From assembly GCA_025917655.1 (NCBI GenBank), contig CP084616.1, positions 682,001-746,000 on the forward strand: a stretch of DNA of 64,000 nucleotides, written 5' to 3'. The number at the start of each line of letters is the position of its first letter. Position 1 is the stretch's first letter. Of the stretch, positions 35,801-46,735 are shown one piece after another. The position numbers and the translations under genes were made by a program. The notes under the pieces were generated by a model, which saw only the letters and a program-made list of their open reading frames with translations, made no database searches and had not been told where the DNA came from. Source of the DNA: Chlorella sorokiniana. Taxonomy: Eukaryota; Chlorophyta; Trebouxiophyceae; Chlorellales; Chlorellaceae.

Positions 35801-38800
35801 CCGCGGACCCCTCTCTTGGCGACGTTTATGCTGCCGGCACCGGCTTCGAGCCCACCCCAGGGCTCACGGTGAGCGCTGCCTGCCTCCCCACCTGCCCTGC
35901 CCAGCCCACCACACTCGCGCGCTGCTGTTTGGCAGAGGCCCTTCAAGCATCGACTGCCTCAGCGTCGACTCGACACACGCTGCGCCCCCTCCCCACTCCA
36001 CATCCACCCGCCCACCCACCCGCCCACCCACCACCGCTCTGGCAGGTGTTCACGTTCAACTACGCCGACTACGCATGTGGGCAGGAGTACTACGTCTTCG
36101 CCTGGGCCTCAAACGAGTTTGGGCAGAGCGAGCAGTACAGCACGCTGCCGGGCACCTACACAACCCCAGCCTGCTACTCGTGAGCCCGCCGCCGCGCACC
36201 CCCGCCCCGCCCGCCGGCCCGCAAGATGCTTTGGCACACGCACCCTGAGTGACACGGCATCCCTGCCCTTGCTCTCGCAAACCTCCCTCCAACCGGTGTG
36301 CAGGCCGCCTTTGCCGCCGCCACCCCCCCCGCCGCCCTCCCCACCGCCGCCCTCCCCCCCGCCCCCGCCGCCACCCCCCCGCCGCCGCCGCCATGCTGCG
36401 CCAACACCGGCTGCATCAGCCCCCTCACCGGCGACAGCATCTGCGCCACCCTGCCGGACCCGCCCAGTGGGTCTGGCATAAGCATGGTCAACAAGGACGT
36501 GGAGATCTACCTGTTCAATCCAGCGGACACAGGCGGCGCCGGCATCCGTGAGCGCTGACAGCCTTGCCTGCAGGCCCCCGTGGTGGTGCTGCTCCGCTGC
36601 ATGGCTCGGTCGTGCCCAGCCGCAAGTCGACAGCCGCACCCGCTTGACTCACGGCCCCTGGGCCAGCTGCTCATGTAGGCGCCCCTGTGCTGCCCTCATC
36701 TCCCCCCGTCCCCCACCCTGCCCGTCATCACCGTGCAGCCCTGGTCAGCTGGGAGCTCCTCCTGCGCCCGGAGGACCCCACTCTGCCAGACATCTTTGCC
36801 TCGTCCACAACCACGGTGAGCCGTCGGGCCCTCCTCCGCCTGCTCGCATGCTGGCCAGGGCATGCCCTGCCTGGCGGCTGCCGCCCGTGCCGGCTGCGGG
36901 CCCCACCCGCTCCCCCTCGGCAGCGCATGTGCCCCTCGCCTGTGTTGCCTACAGCCCTGTTCCCGGCACTTCCACCGCATTTCCCATGTGGACTCAACTG
37001 CAGCAAGCCCATGCTGCTGTGCTGCTGCAGCATGAGCTTACAAGCCTGGCCCCCGCTCGCTTGCCCTCTGCAGGGGTACTTCTCCTTCAATTACTCACAG
37101 TATGTCTGCGGCCAGGCATACACAGTGTTTGCCTGGAACTCAAATGCCTATGGACAATCCGCTGCCTACACCCTGGCAAATGGCGGTTCTCCCGTCAACA
37201 TGCCCAGCTGCTACTCGTGAGTTCAAACGGGGGTGCAATGGAGGGTGTGTGTTAATACGCCCGACTCGCTGAGTGCAGCTCGTTCAAGTGTTAGCACGTT
37301 GCCGAGCTTCTCGCAGTGCTGGCCTGTTTGCGATTGTGCCTGGCTTGTCCACAGCCCGAAGTCCAATCTCACCAGTTCTGCCCATGATCACTCTCTGTGC
37401 AGGCCGCCATCGCCGCCCCCACCCTCCCCGCCCCACCCTCCCCACCACCGCCCTCCCCGCCGCCACCATCCCCACCACCGCCCTCCCCGCCCCCGCCGCC
37501 ACCCCCCAGCCCCCACCGCCCCCTGGCTGCTGCGACGGCCTGGGCTGCCTGTCCTCTCCCTTCGATGGCCAGATCTGTGTGACGGTGCCAGGCGCACCGG
37601 ACGTACAGGCTGTGAGCTCCCCACGCTGGAGGGCAGCGCTGTCACAGTCACCTTGGGCTTGCCCACGAACACCGGCGGCCCCTATATCGGTGAGCTGCCC
37701 CTCCACTCCCCTGCAGCCCTTGCCTCGCCACAGCCTTGGAGCTCTTGCTGGGCTGTTCTGGAGCCGCCCAGCGCTCTGCGGTGCCGGCTGGGCTGTCAGC
37801 TGCTCGCAGCTGGCCCCATCCCATCCCCACCTGTTGCTGCCGCCGACACTTGAAGTGGTGGGCCGCTCTGCTTGCTGGCCTGCAGCGCTGACGGGCTTCC
37901 TCGTGCTGGCGCGCCCCACCGACGGCTCTCTGCCCGACCGGGTGGTCACCGGCTTGGGCAGCATCAGCGGCAGCCAGGTGTGCCCCACCGCTACCCAAGC
38001 CTCTTGCCCCGCCACGCGCCGGACACCCATCGGCTCCCGTGTGTGCCGCGGGGGCGTCCGCGCTCGCCCGGCCGCGACCCTTGCATCTGACGCGTCCTCG
38101 CCTCGCCGCTCCGTGCGCCTCCACCCTCCCGACCTCTCTCCGAGGGCTGGTTGCTCGCTGTCCTGCAGGCCACCCTAGAGTTCAACTCCTCCAACTACCT
38201 CTGCGGCACCGAGGTGCGCTTCTTCGCCTGGGCACTCAACGAGGTGGGCATCAGCGACGACTACGGCGCCTACTCCGACCCCGTTGTCATGCCAGACTGC
38301 CCAGCGTGAGCCTGCTGCGCGCTGCATGCTGCACGCGCCGCTGGCGTGCACCGGGTTGTTGGCGTGTTTGGGGGCGGAGGGGGCTTCACGGGGAACTGCT
38401 GGCTCAGCGGTCCGCGGCTGGCGCCGCCACCCAGCTCAACCCCAACCCTCAGTCCTGATCTCACCACAGGCCCACGTCCCCATCTCACCAGTTCTGCCCA
38501 TGATCACTCTCTGTGCAGGCCACCTTCGCCGCCCCCACCCTCCCCGCCCCCACCCTCCCCACCACCGCCCTCCCCGCCGCCACCATCCCCACCACCGCCC
38601 TCCCCGCCGCCACCATCCCCACCACCACCCTTCCCGCCCCCGCCCTCGCCGCCCCCACCCCCCCCCCCGCAATGCTGCGACGGCACCGGCTGCATCAGCC
38701 CCGTCACCGGCGACAACATCTGCGCCTCTGTGCCTGACCCACCAGAGTGTTTAACGGTGTATCCGGACGTCAATTCCGTTGATGGCACGGACATCATAGT

Positions 38801-41800
38801 CTCCATGCGTCAGCCTACGCTCACAGGCGGCGACGGCATCCGTGAGTTGGCTGCCGCCGCTTTCTCTCTCTTCTGTGAAGCTCCCCACGTGCCCAGCCCC
38901 ATCCAACATCAACCCACCTAACAGGCCCCACCCTGACCCCCGTAGCTGCACGACAGCCTCTGCTGCGTAAACGTGTGCTGGTCTTTCCCCCAGCTGCCCC
39001 AGCGCACAGCTTCACCGTCCCCCCCCACCCCCCACCCCTTCGTCCCCTCTGGTGCAGCTCTGACCAGCTTTGCGATCCTGCTGCGCCCCATCGACCCCCG
39101 CCTACCCTGACGTCTACGTGTCCGGCAACCTGACAGCGGGCGGCGCCGGCGGGGTGAGCCACGTCCACATTCGACGACTGCCCGGGTACCAGCCAGTGTC
39201 GATGTCTTCCCAGAATCGCGGGCCCAGCCAGCCTTTGTGTGCTCGTCTTGCTGGGCCCAGCAACCACAGTCTTTGCCCTGATTCCCCAGCTTCTGCCCGT
39301 CAAACTCCCACCCAGGGCTTTGGGCCCGGGACCTCAGCCAAGCCTGCAGCCGCTGCCACCGCCACTCACACCCACCCGCTGGCACGAAGCGGGCACACCT
39401 CCGACTCCTCACCCGCCCGCGCTGCTCCCATGCACCTGCAGAGGTCTGCCACCTTCAACTACTCGCAGTACGTCTGCGGCCAGCAGTACACGGTGTTCGC
39501 CTGGGCCTCCAACGCATACGGCCAGTCCGCCTTCAGCTTGCTGAACAACGGAGACCCCTACACGACGCCAGACTGCTACTCGTGAGACCCACAGAACAGG
39601 GGCAGCGGGGCATTGGGGGCCATGCATGTGTGCGTGTCTGTGCCCATGTGCGCTTTGTGCGTATGTGTGTGTGGGGGGCCCTGCGGAGGGGCCTGGGAGC
39701 AAGGGCCTCTCTTTGACTGTTGCAAGAAGCTGGGAATCAGGGCGCTCAACTTGGCGGCCGCCCGCACAGGGAGCTGACGCCACCTCCTTGCCGTCCCGCC
39801 CCATCCCGCGCGCAGGCCTCCTTCGCCCCCTTCGCCCCCCCCCCTCCCCCCCCGCCCTCCCCACCCCCGCCCTCACCGCCCCCGCCCTCACCGCCCCCAC
39901 CCTCACCGCCCCCGCCCTCCCCGCCCCCGCCTGTGTAAGCTCGTCGGCGCCTCGCCTTCCTGAGCACGCGGCCCTGAGCTTGCAGCTTTCCTCCGCGCGG
40001 AACCTCGCTGCAGCCTTGCACAAGCATGCCATCTGTGGCTTATGACATGCATCCCCCCTTCCCGGCACCCTTCTCTCCCCTCCCCTCACGACGACAGGTG
40101 CTGCGACGGCACCAGCTGCCTGGCCGCCGATGGTGTCCCTGCTAACGTTTGCGCCACGGCTCCAGGCGAACCCGTCGAGGTGGCGGTGAGGGAGGCAGAC
40201 GGCAAAGTGTCGGTGTCGATCATCCCCCCACTAACACAGGGGGCGACAACGTTGGTGAGCTCCAAGGCATCCCCCCACACCCACACACCACCACCACCCC
40301 CAGCTCGGCCATTGCGCTTTTGCTGTGCTTGCGCGCCGGCGGAAGCGCTTCCACGTCAGCTGCGTGCCCTGAGCCGCCGAGCATTGCGCTGCGCCACCCT
40401 CGTGCCGGTGCAGCCGGTGTGTGGGATGGAGGCCTGAAGCCACCCCTTGTGTCCCTGAACCTGTGTCTCTGAATTTGTGTTCGCCCCCTTCCACCACCAC
40501 TCACCACCCTCTCCGTTCCCCCCTCCCCCTTCTCCCCACCCCCACCCCAAACAGAACTCACCGAGTTCCAGGTCATTGCCCGGCCCACTGACCCCGCGCT
40601 GCCAGATGTCACAATTTCGGGCCTCGGCGCCCCTGACGACCATAACGTATTGGCTGTAAGCCGCTGACCGCCGCTGGCGCTGCATCCTTGCCTCTTGGGT
40701 GCCGGGCTGGGGAACAGCGTTTGGCCTGAGGGGCGGGGTGGCTGGCAGCCTGTCGCCTGGTCTTCATCCCCTCATCCTTCCCTGTCTCCCCGGTGACCCT
40801 ACCCAGCCTTGCCCACACACCATGCCCTGCCCTTTGCCCCCCTTCCCCCCTGGGTGTCCCTCTTGCAGCGCATGCTGTCCCTCAACGGTACCAGCTTCAC
40901 GTGCGGGATGGGCTACACCTTCTATGTGTGGGCATGGAACGGCCACGGCCCTTCTGCCACCTTCAAGACGGCGGCTGACCCGTGGAGCCTGAGGGCAGGC
41001 AACCATGAGGACTTGTGTGGTGCGGGAGCCCTCTCCTGCTGCGCAGCGGGCCTGGCCTGCGCCGCCGCAGGCGACGTCTCGATGTGCGCGTACCCTCCCG
41101 ACGCACCCCTCGCTGTCTCCGTCGCCGCGGGCTGGGAGGGCGACGACAACGTGCACGTGACGGTGACCCCGCCCACCAACACGGGCGGCGCGGGCGTCGG
41201 TGAGCGGGGCCGAGGGGCCCTGGCTGCAGCCGCCCGTGTGGCGCAACGTGGCACTCCCTCGTCCTGCCTCTCCAGCCCTGCTCCCCGCTGGACTGCGCCT
41301 GCCCCCACCCCGCATGTGCCCCTCCACCCTGTCTCGCAGACATCCTGGGCTACCGCATTGTTGCTGCATCCACCGACCTCACCAGCAACCTCACCATGAC
41401 CTCGATGGGAGTGGAAGGCGGCGCCGGCACTGTGAGGCTGCCGCAGGCGGAGGGCAGCCCGGGGCTGGGCGGCGTGCCTTGTGCTTTGTGCCCGACGCGA
41501 CGCGCCTGAACTCAGCCGATTGTTTTGTCTGGGACACGATGGAGGGGGCAGGGGGCCCAGCTGGGGTCGAAGCGCTCGCATGGCACGGCCCGCCGCTCTG
41601 GTTGTGTTGGGCTTGCCCGCGACAGGGCACCCACACCTGGTTGCCTCGCCCTCCATGCTTGTCCCCTGCCGCAGCGAAACATCACCTTCTCGGGAGTGCT
41701 GTACGACGAGGAATATGTGTACACCGCTTTCGCCATCAACGGCGCTGGGGAATCAACGGCCGGCACCGCTTCGGATCCCTACACCCTGTGCAGCCCGTGA

Positions 41801-42197
41801 GCCGCCGCCCCTGCTGAGCGGCCGGGCGCCCGCCGCATCGGGTGCAGGGTTGCCCGCCACCGGCTTCACCTTGCCCGGTTTGGACGCACGCATGCTTGCT
41901 TGTCATGCAGGTCATGTTCTGACGCCGAGTGCTCAGTCACCGCCGACTGCTGCACCAGGGGCAGCACCGACATCGTTTGCTTCAACGATAGCTGCCGCAA
42001 TGGCACCACGCTGTCGGTGAGGCACCGCAGCAAGTGCGTGATTCTTTCTCGCCCAGCGTGCTTTGCATGCTGTGCCAGGCTGGCTCGGCACTCCTTTCTT
42101 ACGTGCCTCGCACTGGCTTGGGCTGCAGGATGCTGACTGTCCACAGTTCAGTAGCCTGGCCAGGGGTACTACGAAATGGACTTGCGAGCCCGTCTGA
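32900..42197 (+). CDS. Giant modular cell-wall protein: Cys-rich/FN3-like modules with Pro-rich linkers
   Basis: The ATG at 32900 opens a signal peptide (MPGRISLPGGPLALFLLLSG, exon to 32963). A Cys-containing N-terminal domain follows (GRKWIYLIGRDGCTDPP, DNIMTWTFGGGVRTTW, GVSATALSTNTEWVLERAP, ASILLVWNIIPRYD; exons about 33231-34440). Next come hydroxyproline-type linkers, PRPKPRPPPP (34440-34750) and SPNPSPPPP/SPKPSPPPP (34870-35216). About six modules follow. Each has a CC...GC...C mini-domain plus an FN3-like fold with the strand motifs TGGDG(I/V)R, WxLLLRPxDPxLxD and YSQYVCGQxYTVFAWxSNxYGQS. Approximate module spans are 35412-36179, 36302-37217, 37403-38307, 38519-39583, 39815-40980 and 40980-41798. 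A last Cys-rich exon pair (41911-42016, 42129-42197) ends in CEPV and a stop. Apparent stops after CYS are GTGAG donors. The protein is predicted to be secreted and wall-associated. Several exons show one-base frame changes. Confidence 0.72.
34440..35216 (+). repeat. Pro-rich coding minisatellites
   Basis: Two blocks of short GC-rich units lie here: a CCGCGCCCCAAGCCCCGCCC-type unit (34440-34750) and a CCGCCACCCCCGTCTCCCAA-type unit (34910-35216). They encode PRPKP and SPNPSPPPP/SPKPSPPPP linkers of the wall protein. Unit length varies by one base in places, so the translated frame slips along the block. Confidence 0.8.
36306..36395 (+). repeat. SPPPP-coding tract of module 2
   Basis: A run of CCG/CCC codons encodes a PPPPPPPSPPPPSPPPP linker just before the CCANTGC mini-domain. 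Similar linkers precede modules 3 to 5 (37410-37525, 38525-38670, 39820-39936). Confidence 0.75.
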
Positions 42198-43248
42198 CAG
42201 TGTTCCAAGGCCGCTGCCCACGCGTGAGGGAGAACCGATGCTGTCCATCGCTTGCTTCTTTGCACTCGACCACACCGCAACTATCACATGAAACGTGCCT
42301 GGGAGGGGCGCTCTGTCAAGCCAACACTTTGGTGTTTGTCTTTCAATCGCCTCGTGCTCCCATGTATCGAGCCTGGTTCCGCCTGCCTCTCGCCCTGCAT
42401 CCATCAGCTTGCTGTGCAGAATCGTGCGCTGGGACCTAGCAGCTGCATGGATGCCGTGGCCTCGTGCTGCATCTTCTCCTTGCGTGTACTCAATCGCGTT
42501 GACCATGCCTTTTGTGGCCCGCCAGTATCGACTCACCGGGAGTGCTCCCGCTGGAGCTCCTTGAGGCAGCGCAGCTGTCTGGCTGCAGCTGCCAGATTGT
42601 CCTCGCACCTTGCATTCCATGTCGCTGTCACTTGATTTTATGTACCTGGTGTAAGGGGGATTCATGGCTCAACAGCTGCTGCAGGACAGGCCTGATAGGA
42701 CGCTGTATTGCATGAAATGGCTGCTGTGCATTGCCCATCCCGCCAGGATGCACGAGGGACCCATGCAAATCTAAGCGCTTCACCCAGCCAGCGCCAACGG
42801 ATGGCTGCTTAGAGGTGTGGGCTGCATGGCGTCACTTCCTCAGCTGCACGCAGTATCTCCAGCATTGAAGTACCTCCACAGCAGATGACTGGTCCCTTTC
42901 GTGGTTGATCAGGTTGCCACGTCTGTTGGTTGGCATCAATCAAACCTGATGACCGCCAACCCGCCTGCCAGGCAGCAACCGCAATCTCAAGCAACTCAGC
43001 ATCAGCATAATAGCAGTCACCAATGCAGCATGGCTTTCAATCAGTGATCACCAGGTCTGATTGCAATGGTTGATGAAAACACCAACTCTTGACGCTTTCC
43101 AAGTTGGCAGGCCATGCTTCGGTGCCTCAGCCCGTCCTTCCACCTCAGGCTGCCTCTCTCCTGCTACTGGCACCTTGAGTGGTTACATGCCGTGAAACGT
43201 AAGAGCCGGCGGCCTCTGGAAAGACCTCGCTGCGTGCCTTGGACACTG
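42198..43248. other. Intergenic, about 1 kb
   Basis: This is the 3' flank of the wall protein gene and the probable promoter of the next unknown gene. It is AT-richer than average between about 42600 and 43080. No exon, repeat or RNA gene is supported. Confidence 0.4.
42651..42655 (+). terminator. TGTAA poly(A) signal candidate
   Basis: This is the first TGTAA past the wall protein stop, about 455 nt downstream. That is a long but possible chlorophyte 3'UTR. Confidence 0.25.
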
Positions 43249-44352
43249 ACGACGCAGAGGAGCCGCTGATGAGACTGAAGCACCTGCAGACGTAGCCGCC
43301 AAACCCAAGGCCTCTCGGCCAAGGGGGACTGCCGCTGTTGGCGCAGCCGCCCTGCCCGATGGCCTTCCTGGCGCCGCCTGGCCCTGCCACCCTGTTGGAA
43401 AGCGCAGGGCAGCCAGCAGAGACGCCTGCAGTTTGCGTGCCAGGCTTGGAACAGGGGCCCTGCAGGCGAGGGTCGATGACGCACAGCCAGCAACGCCGGC
43501 CTTCCAACCGGGGTCCCCACGGGAGGCAGCAGAAGCGCTGCTCGACTTTGCTGCCAAGGCATCTCAAAGCCCCAGCAACTGGAGCGCCTCGCAAAGGCAC
43601 AGGGGCAGGAGCGGCAGCCCGGCAGCCTCGCGACCGAGGCGGCAGTCCGCTAAGCGGCGCCTAGCAGACGAGTCAGGGCTGGACAACCCGCAGCAGCAGC
43701 GGCGAGCCGTCAGCAGAGCCTCCAGCAGAGTGAGAAGCGGTGGGCAGCCCAGCCTGCAGCCGGCGCATCCACATCACCTGACTATGCCGCCCATCCTGCA
43801 GCGAGCGGGCATCCTGCCAGCGGTGCCCCTGCCGCAGCAGGCAGCAGACCTGTTGCCCCGGTCAGTCAGGTATGCTGGCCAGGCCGCTGGCTCTTTGTCG
43901 AGGCTCTGCAGGCAGCTCAGAGCGCTTGGGAAGCCAGTGCTGCTAATCCCTGCTCGCAAACAATCATGCCATGGCCATGCAATGCAGAAATGGCCATGCA
44001 ATGCAGGGTGCCGCTCACTCCCATGGAAGCCAGGGCCATGCAGCCGCCAGTGCTCCTGCAGCACACTGCACAGCCTTCCGCGGCACCCACACCCTGGCAG
44101 CGGCCCCCGGCAGCACCCTGGCAGCTCTTCCCAGCCACGGTGGCGCACATGCAGCTGTCGCTGCTGCCCGGCCGCAGCCTGCGCGTGGTGCGAGCGCTGG
44201 CGAGCGCCGCAGAGGCGCCGCTGCCGTCGCCGGTGCTGGTGCAAGCAGCAGAGATAGACCTGCTGGACCCTACGGCTGATGTGACGAGCTTGTCAAGGTC
44301 CCACCCGGCGCTGATTAGCACACAACGCCCAATCCACAGCAATAGAAACTGA
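43249..44352 (+). CDS. Unknown Ala/Pro/Ser/Arg-rich protein
   Basis: An open frame from about 43249 reads DETEAPADVAAKPKASRPRG, then DDAQPATPAFQPGSPREAAE with ALLDFAAKASQSPSNWSA, then a basic Arg/Ser stretch and a less biased block (PPILQRAGILPAVPLPQQAA, SLSRLCRQLRALGKPVLLIP). A second segment in another frame (44015-44352) reads AAPWQLFPATVAHMQLSLLP, RSLRVVRALASAAEAP and VLVQAAEIDLLDPTADVTSL, with a stop near 44352. The two are probably joined by an intron around 43960. No start codon is secure and no domain is known. A nuclear regulatory protein would fit the composition; this is speculation. Confidence 0.3.
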
Positions 44353-44996
44353 AGTCGTTGAGCGCTTGATACCTCAGCTGCCAGCGTCCCAACTCATAGA
44401 ATGTACCCATAGACAACCAGCATCTGTGCATGTTTATGCAGTGCATGTTTACGCCTTGCGATGTGTTTGCAGACATTGTCGATGGTTGCCATGCATGGTT
44501 ATAACCAGCGCCTGCGCGTGGGGCGCAATGCGCGCATGCATGACCAGGGCTCAGGAAGAGGCGCTAGAGCTGGCTTAGCAGATGTGGTGACACCGGTCCA
44601 GAGGGCCTAAGGAGGCCAGGGATTGAGTTGATGGTGGGAGGAGGTGGAGTTTGACTAAGCGCAGACGGCAGCGGGCTGGAGGCTCGGCCAGTGCCGTGCG
44701 GTGAGTGCTGTTTGGGCCATGCTGCGTGTGTCGTCGCAAGAGGCTGCAGAGGCGGCTACATATACACTACGCACTTGAGGTCTTGGGGGCACGCTGGCTG
44801 GTCGGAAGCGTAGCGACCTGGCTGGAAGATCTGCCACCCCCTGCAGGCGATCGCCTGGCAACGTGCACGCCAAGCATGGGGAGTAGCCATAGCCTCACTG
44901 CGTTCTTTCAGTGTGGCACCGGTTTACACCTGCGCATTGTTGTGAGCTCACTGGACTGCAGTCAAGTCGTGAAGAGCAGTTCTGGGGCTTTGAGGC
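44353..44996. other. Convergent 3' flanks
   Basis: This lies between the ends of the unknown plus-strand gene and the minus-strand plastid-type gene. Apart from the TGTAA on the minus strand, nothing was recognised. Confidence 0.4.
44924..44928 (-). terminator. TGTAA poly(A) signal candidate
   Basis: TTACA on the + strand gives TGTAA, 69 nt past the stop of the minus-strand plastid-type gene. Confidence 0.4.
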
Positions 44997-46412
44997 TCAC
45001 AGCATGCCCTGCTGCCGTTGCGCCGCTGCAGCCTGCCGCTGCTGCTTCATGGCCTGGTGGTCAGCAAACACCTCTGCTTGGGTGGGGAGGCACGGATGCT
45101 GCTCAGACACGAACAGAGTAGAAGACGAGCTTGCTGTGGGGGCAATCAGGGCCGCCGCAACCAGGCGCAGAGGTGAGGGCCGTATAGGGTGTGGGGCCCC
45201 TGCTTGCCGCTCATCCCCAGGCCACAACAGTCGTGCACCCCACGCACCCTGCACCAGCTCCGATAGCGGACGGTCGTAGTTGTTGGGGACCGCTGCAGCA
45301 AAAACGGCCTCTGGCAGGCCTGCGGCAAGGGGGCGCAGGAGGGCAGCTCCAGCGCAATAGGTGCATGCTCTTCCGCATGGGTTGATGTGGTGGCCCCGCC
45401 CGCCGCCGCCCCTGCCCCCAAGCCAGCAGCGCGGTGTGTCTGGTGCTGCAGCTTGGGCATCCCTGCCATCCATGTCCAGCCCCGCGCCTCACCTGCCTCC
45501 CGGTAGGCAGAAATGGTCTCCATCACCTCAGCTGCATACATGCCCGACAGAAACACGACACGCCGGGTGCCCAGCGGCGGTGCCTCCCAGCCCGGCGCTG
45601 GTGTCGCCTCCAGCGCGGCGCCCAGGCTGCCTTCCATTGCCGCAGCGGGGGCAGGGATCACCTGCAGCCAAGCAGGCGCCTCGGGGTTTGCAAGGCAAGT
45701 TGGAATGGCATGAGTGGACAGGAAGGTTCCACCAGATACATACTGGGCAGGCAGACAGGAGAGCGGCACAGCACGCCCCATCTCACCTGCACCACCTCTG
45801 CATCCATGTCCTCATGCAGCAACCGCCGCAGCCGCCCAAACTCATGCTCCAGGAAGCCGACAGCCAGAATAGCCTGCTCGAATTGCCGCACATGAGTTTG
45901 TGGGTGGGTGGGTGGGGGTTGGGGTGTTCAAGGCTCGCGACTGCCAAGTAGCGAGCTACAGCACTTGGCTGTAAACATGCGAGCAGCGTCGATCCCAGCA
46001 GGGAGGCGGCAGGGCAGAGCAGCTGATGGGGAAGTAGGCGCACCAAGGGCCCAAAGGGCTCCTCGCCGCTGCCGTCAAGCGAGCCGGAGCTGTTTGCGTC
46101 GAGCTGCAACATCTTGCCGCCCTCGTCGCCGTCCAAAAAGTCTGGCTGCTGCTGCTGCCACTGCCCGCTGCCGCTGCCGCTGCCACTGCCGCCGCTGCTC
46201 TGACCAGCACCAAACAGGCCTCCAAACGGGCCAGCTGCCACCCGCGGCATACGCATGGCACAGAAGTCCGCCCGCCGCCGCCTGCCGCCGCTCTGCTGCT
46301 GAGTGGGGAGCCATGCGGCGTGTTGCTTGCGGTGTCTCGCGCGTCCTAAAGTGTCGCCATGTGTGAGACAAAGGAAAGCAGCCCTGGGGAAGGCGGAGCT
46401 CAAGGCCGACAT
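44997..46412 (-). CDS. Probable plastid-targeted conserved protein, unknown function
   Basis: The start at 46412 gives MSALSSAFPRAAFLCL and a basic, Ser/Arg-rich leader poor in acidic residues, as in a chloroplast transit peptide. A Gly/Ser/Gln linker follows, then PDFLDGDEGGKMLQLD. Further exons encode AILAVGFLEHEFGRLRRLL with HEDMDAEVVQ (about 45867-45785), VIPAPAAAMEGSLGAALEAT and RRVVFLSGMYAAEVMETISA (45664-45507), GLPEAVFAAAVPNNYDRPLS (45328-45258), and a Gln/Ala-rich end with EVFADHQAMKQQRQ and a stop at 44997. The pattern looks like a plant/cyanobacterial DUF family, but I could not name it. It is transcribed away from the DUSP12-like gene. Confidence 0.6.
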
Positions 46413-46735
46413 GGAAGTGAATTGAGGACAGGGCCAGAGGTTTCGTGAAACAGCTGATCTAAGTAACGATATACCGAAAGACAACGGATACAGATTGCGC
46501 TGCTCGTCATCGAGCCTGCCGCCACAAGGGCGTGAGTTGGCGCTTGGCGAGCGCATGGAACGCTCACAGAGCATTAATCTGCTATGAATGTATGTTTCAA
46601 GTGCGACAGAGGAGCTTGCTGATCCATCGCACCAAGCAGCAGTGAAAACAACTTTGTGCGGCGGCTGAAATCGACGACAAGCCGACAAATATGCATGCAG
46701 GCGAAGTGGCACCAGGCAAGTGAAACTGATCGGCA
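46413..46735. other. Short divergent promoter region
   Basis: This lies between the start of the minus-strand plastid-type gene and the first likely exon of the plus-strand phosphatase. No other feature is visible. Confidence 0.4.

Noticed and set aside
36180-39583. Stops after each ACYS/SCYS/DCYS as ends of several small genes
   Set aside because: Each apparent TGA is part of a GTGAG splice donor, and the next module follows in the same order without a new signal peptide.
43966-44010. Short direct repeat of ATGGCCATGCAATGCAG as a mobile-element footprint
   Set aside because: Only two short adjacent copies with no terminal structure; simple tandem duplication explains it.
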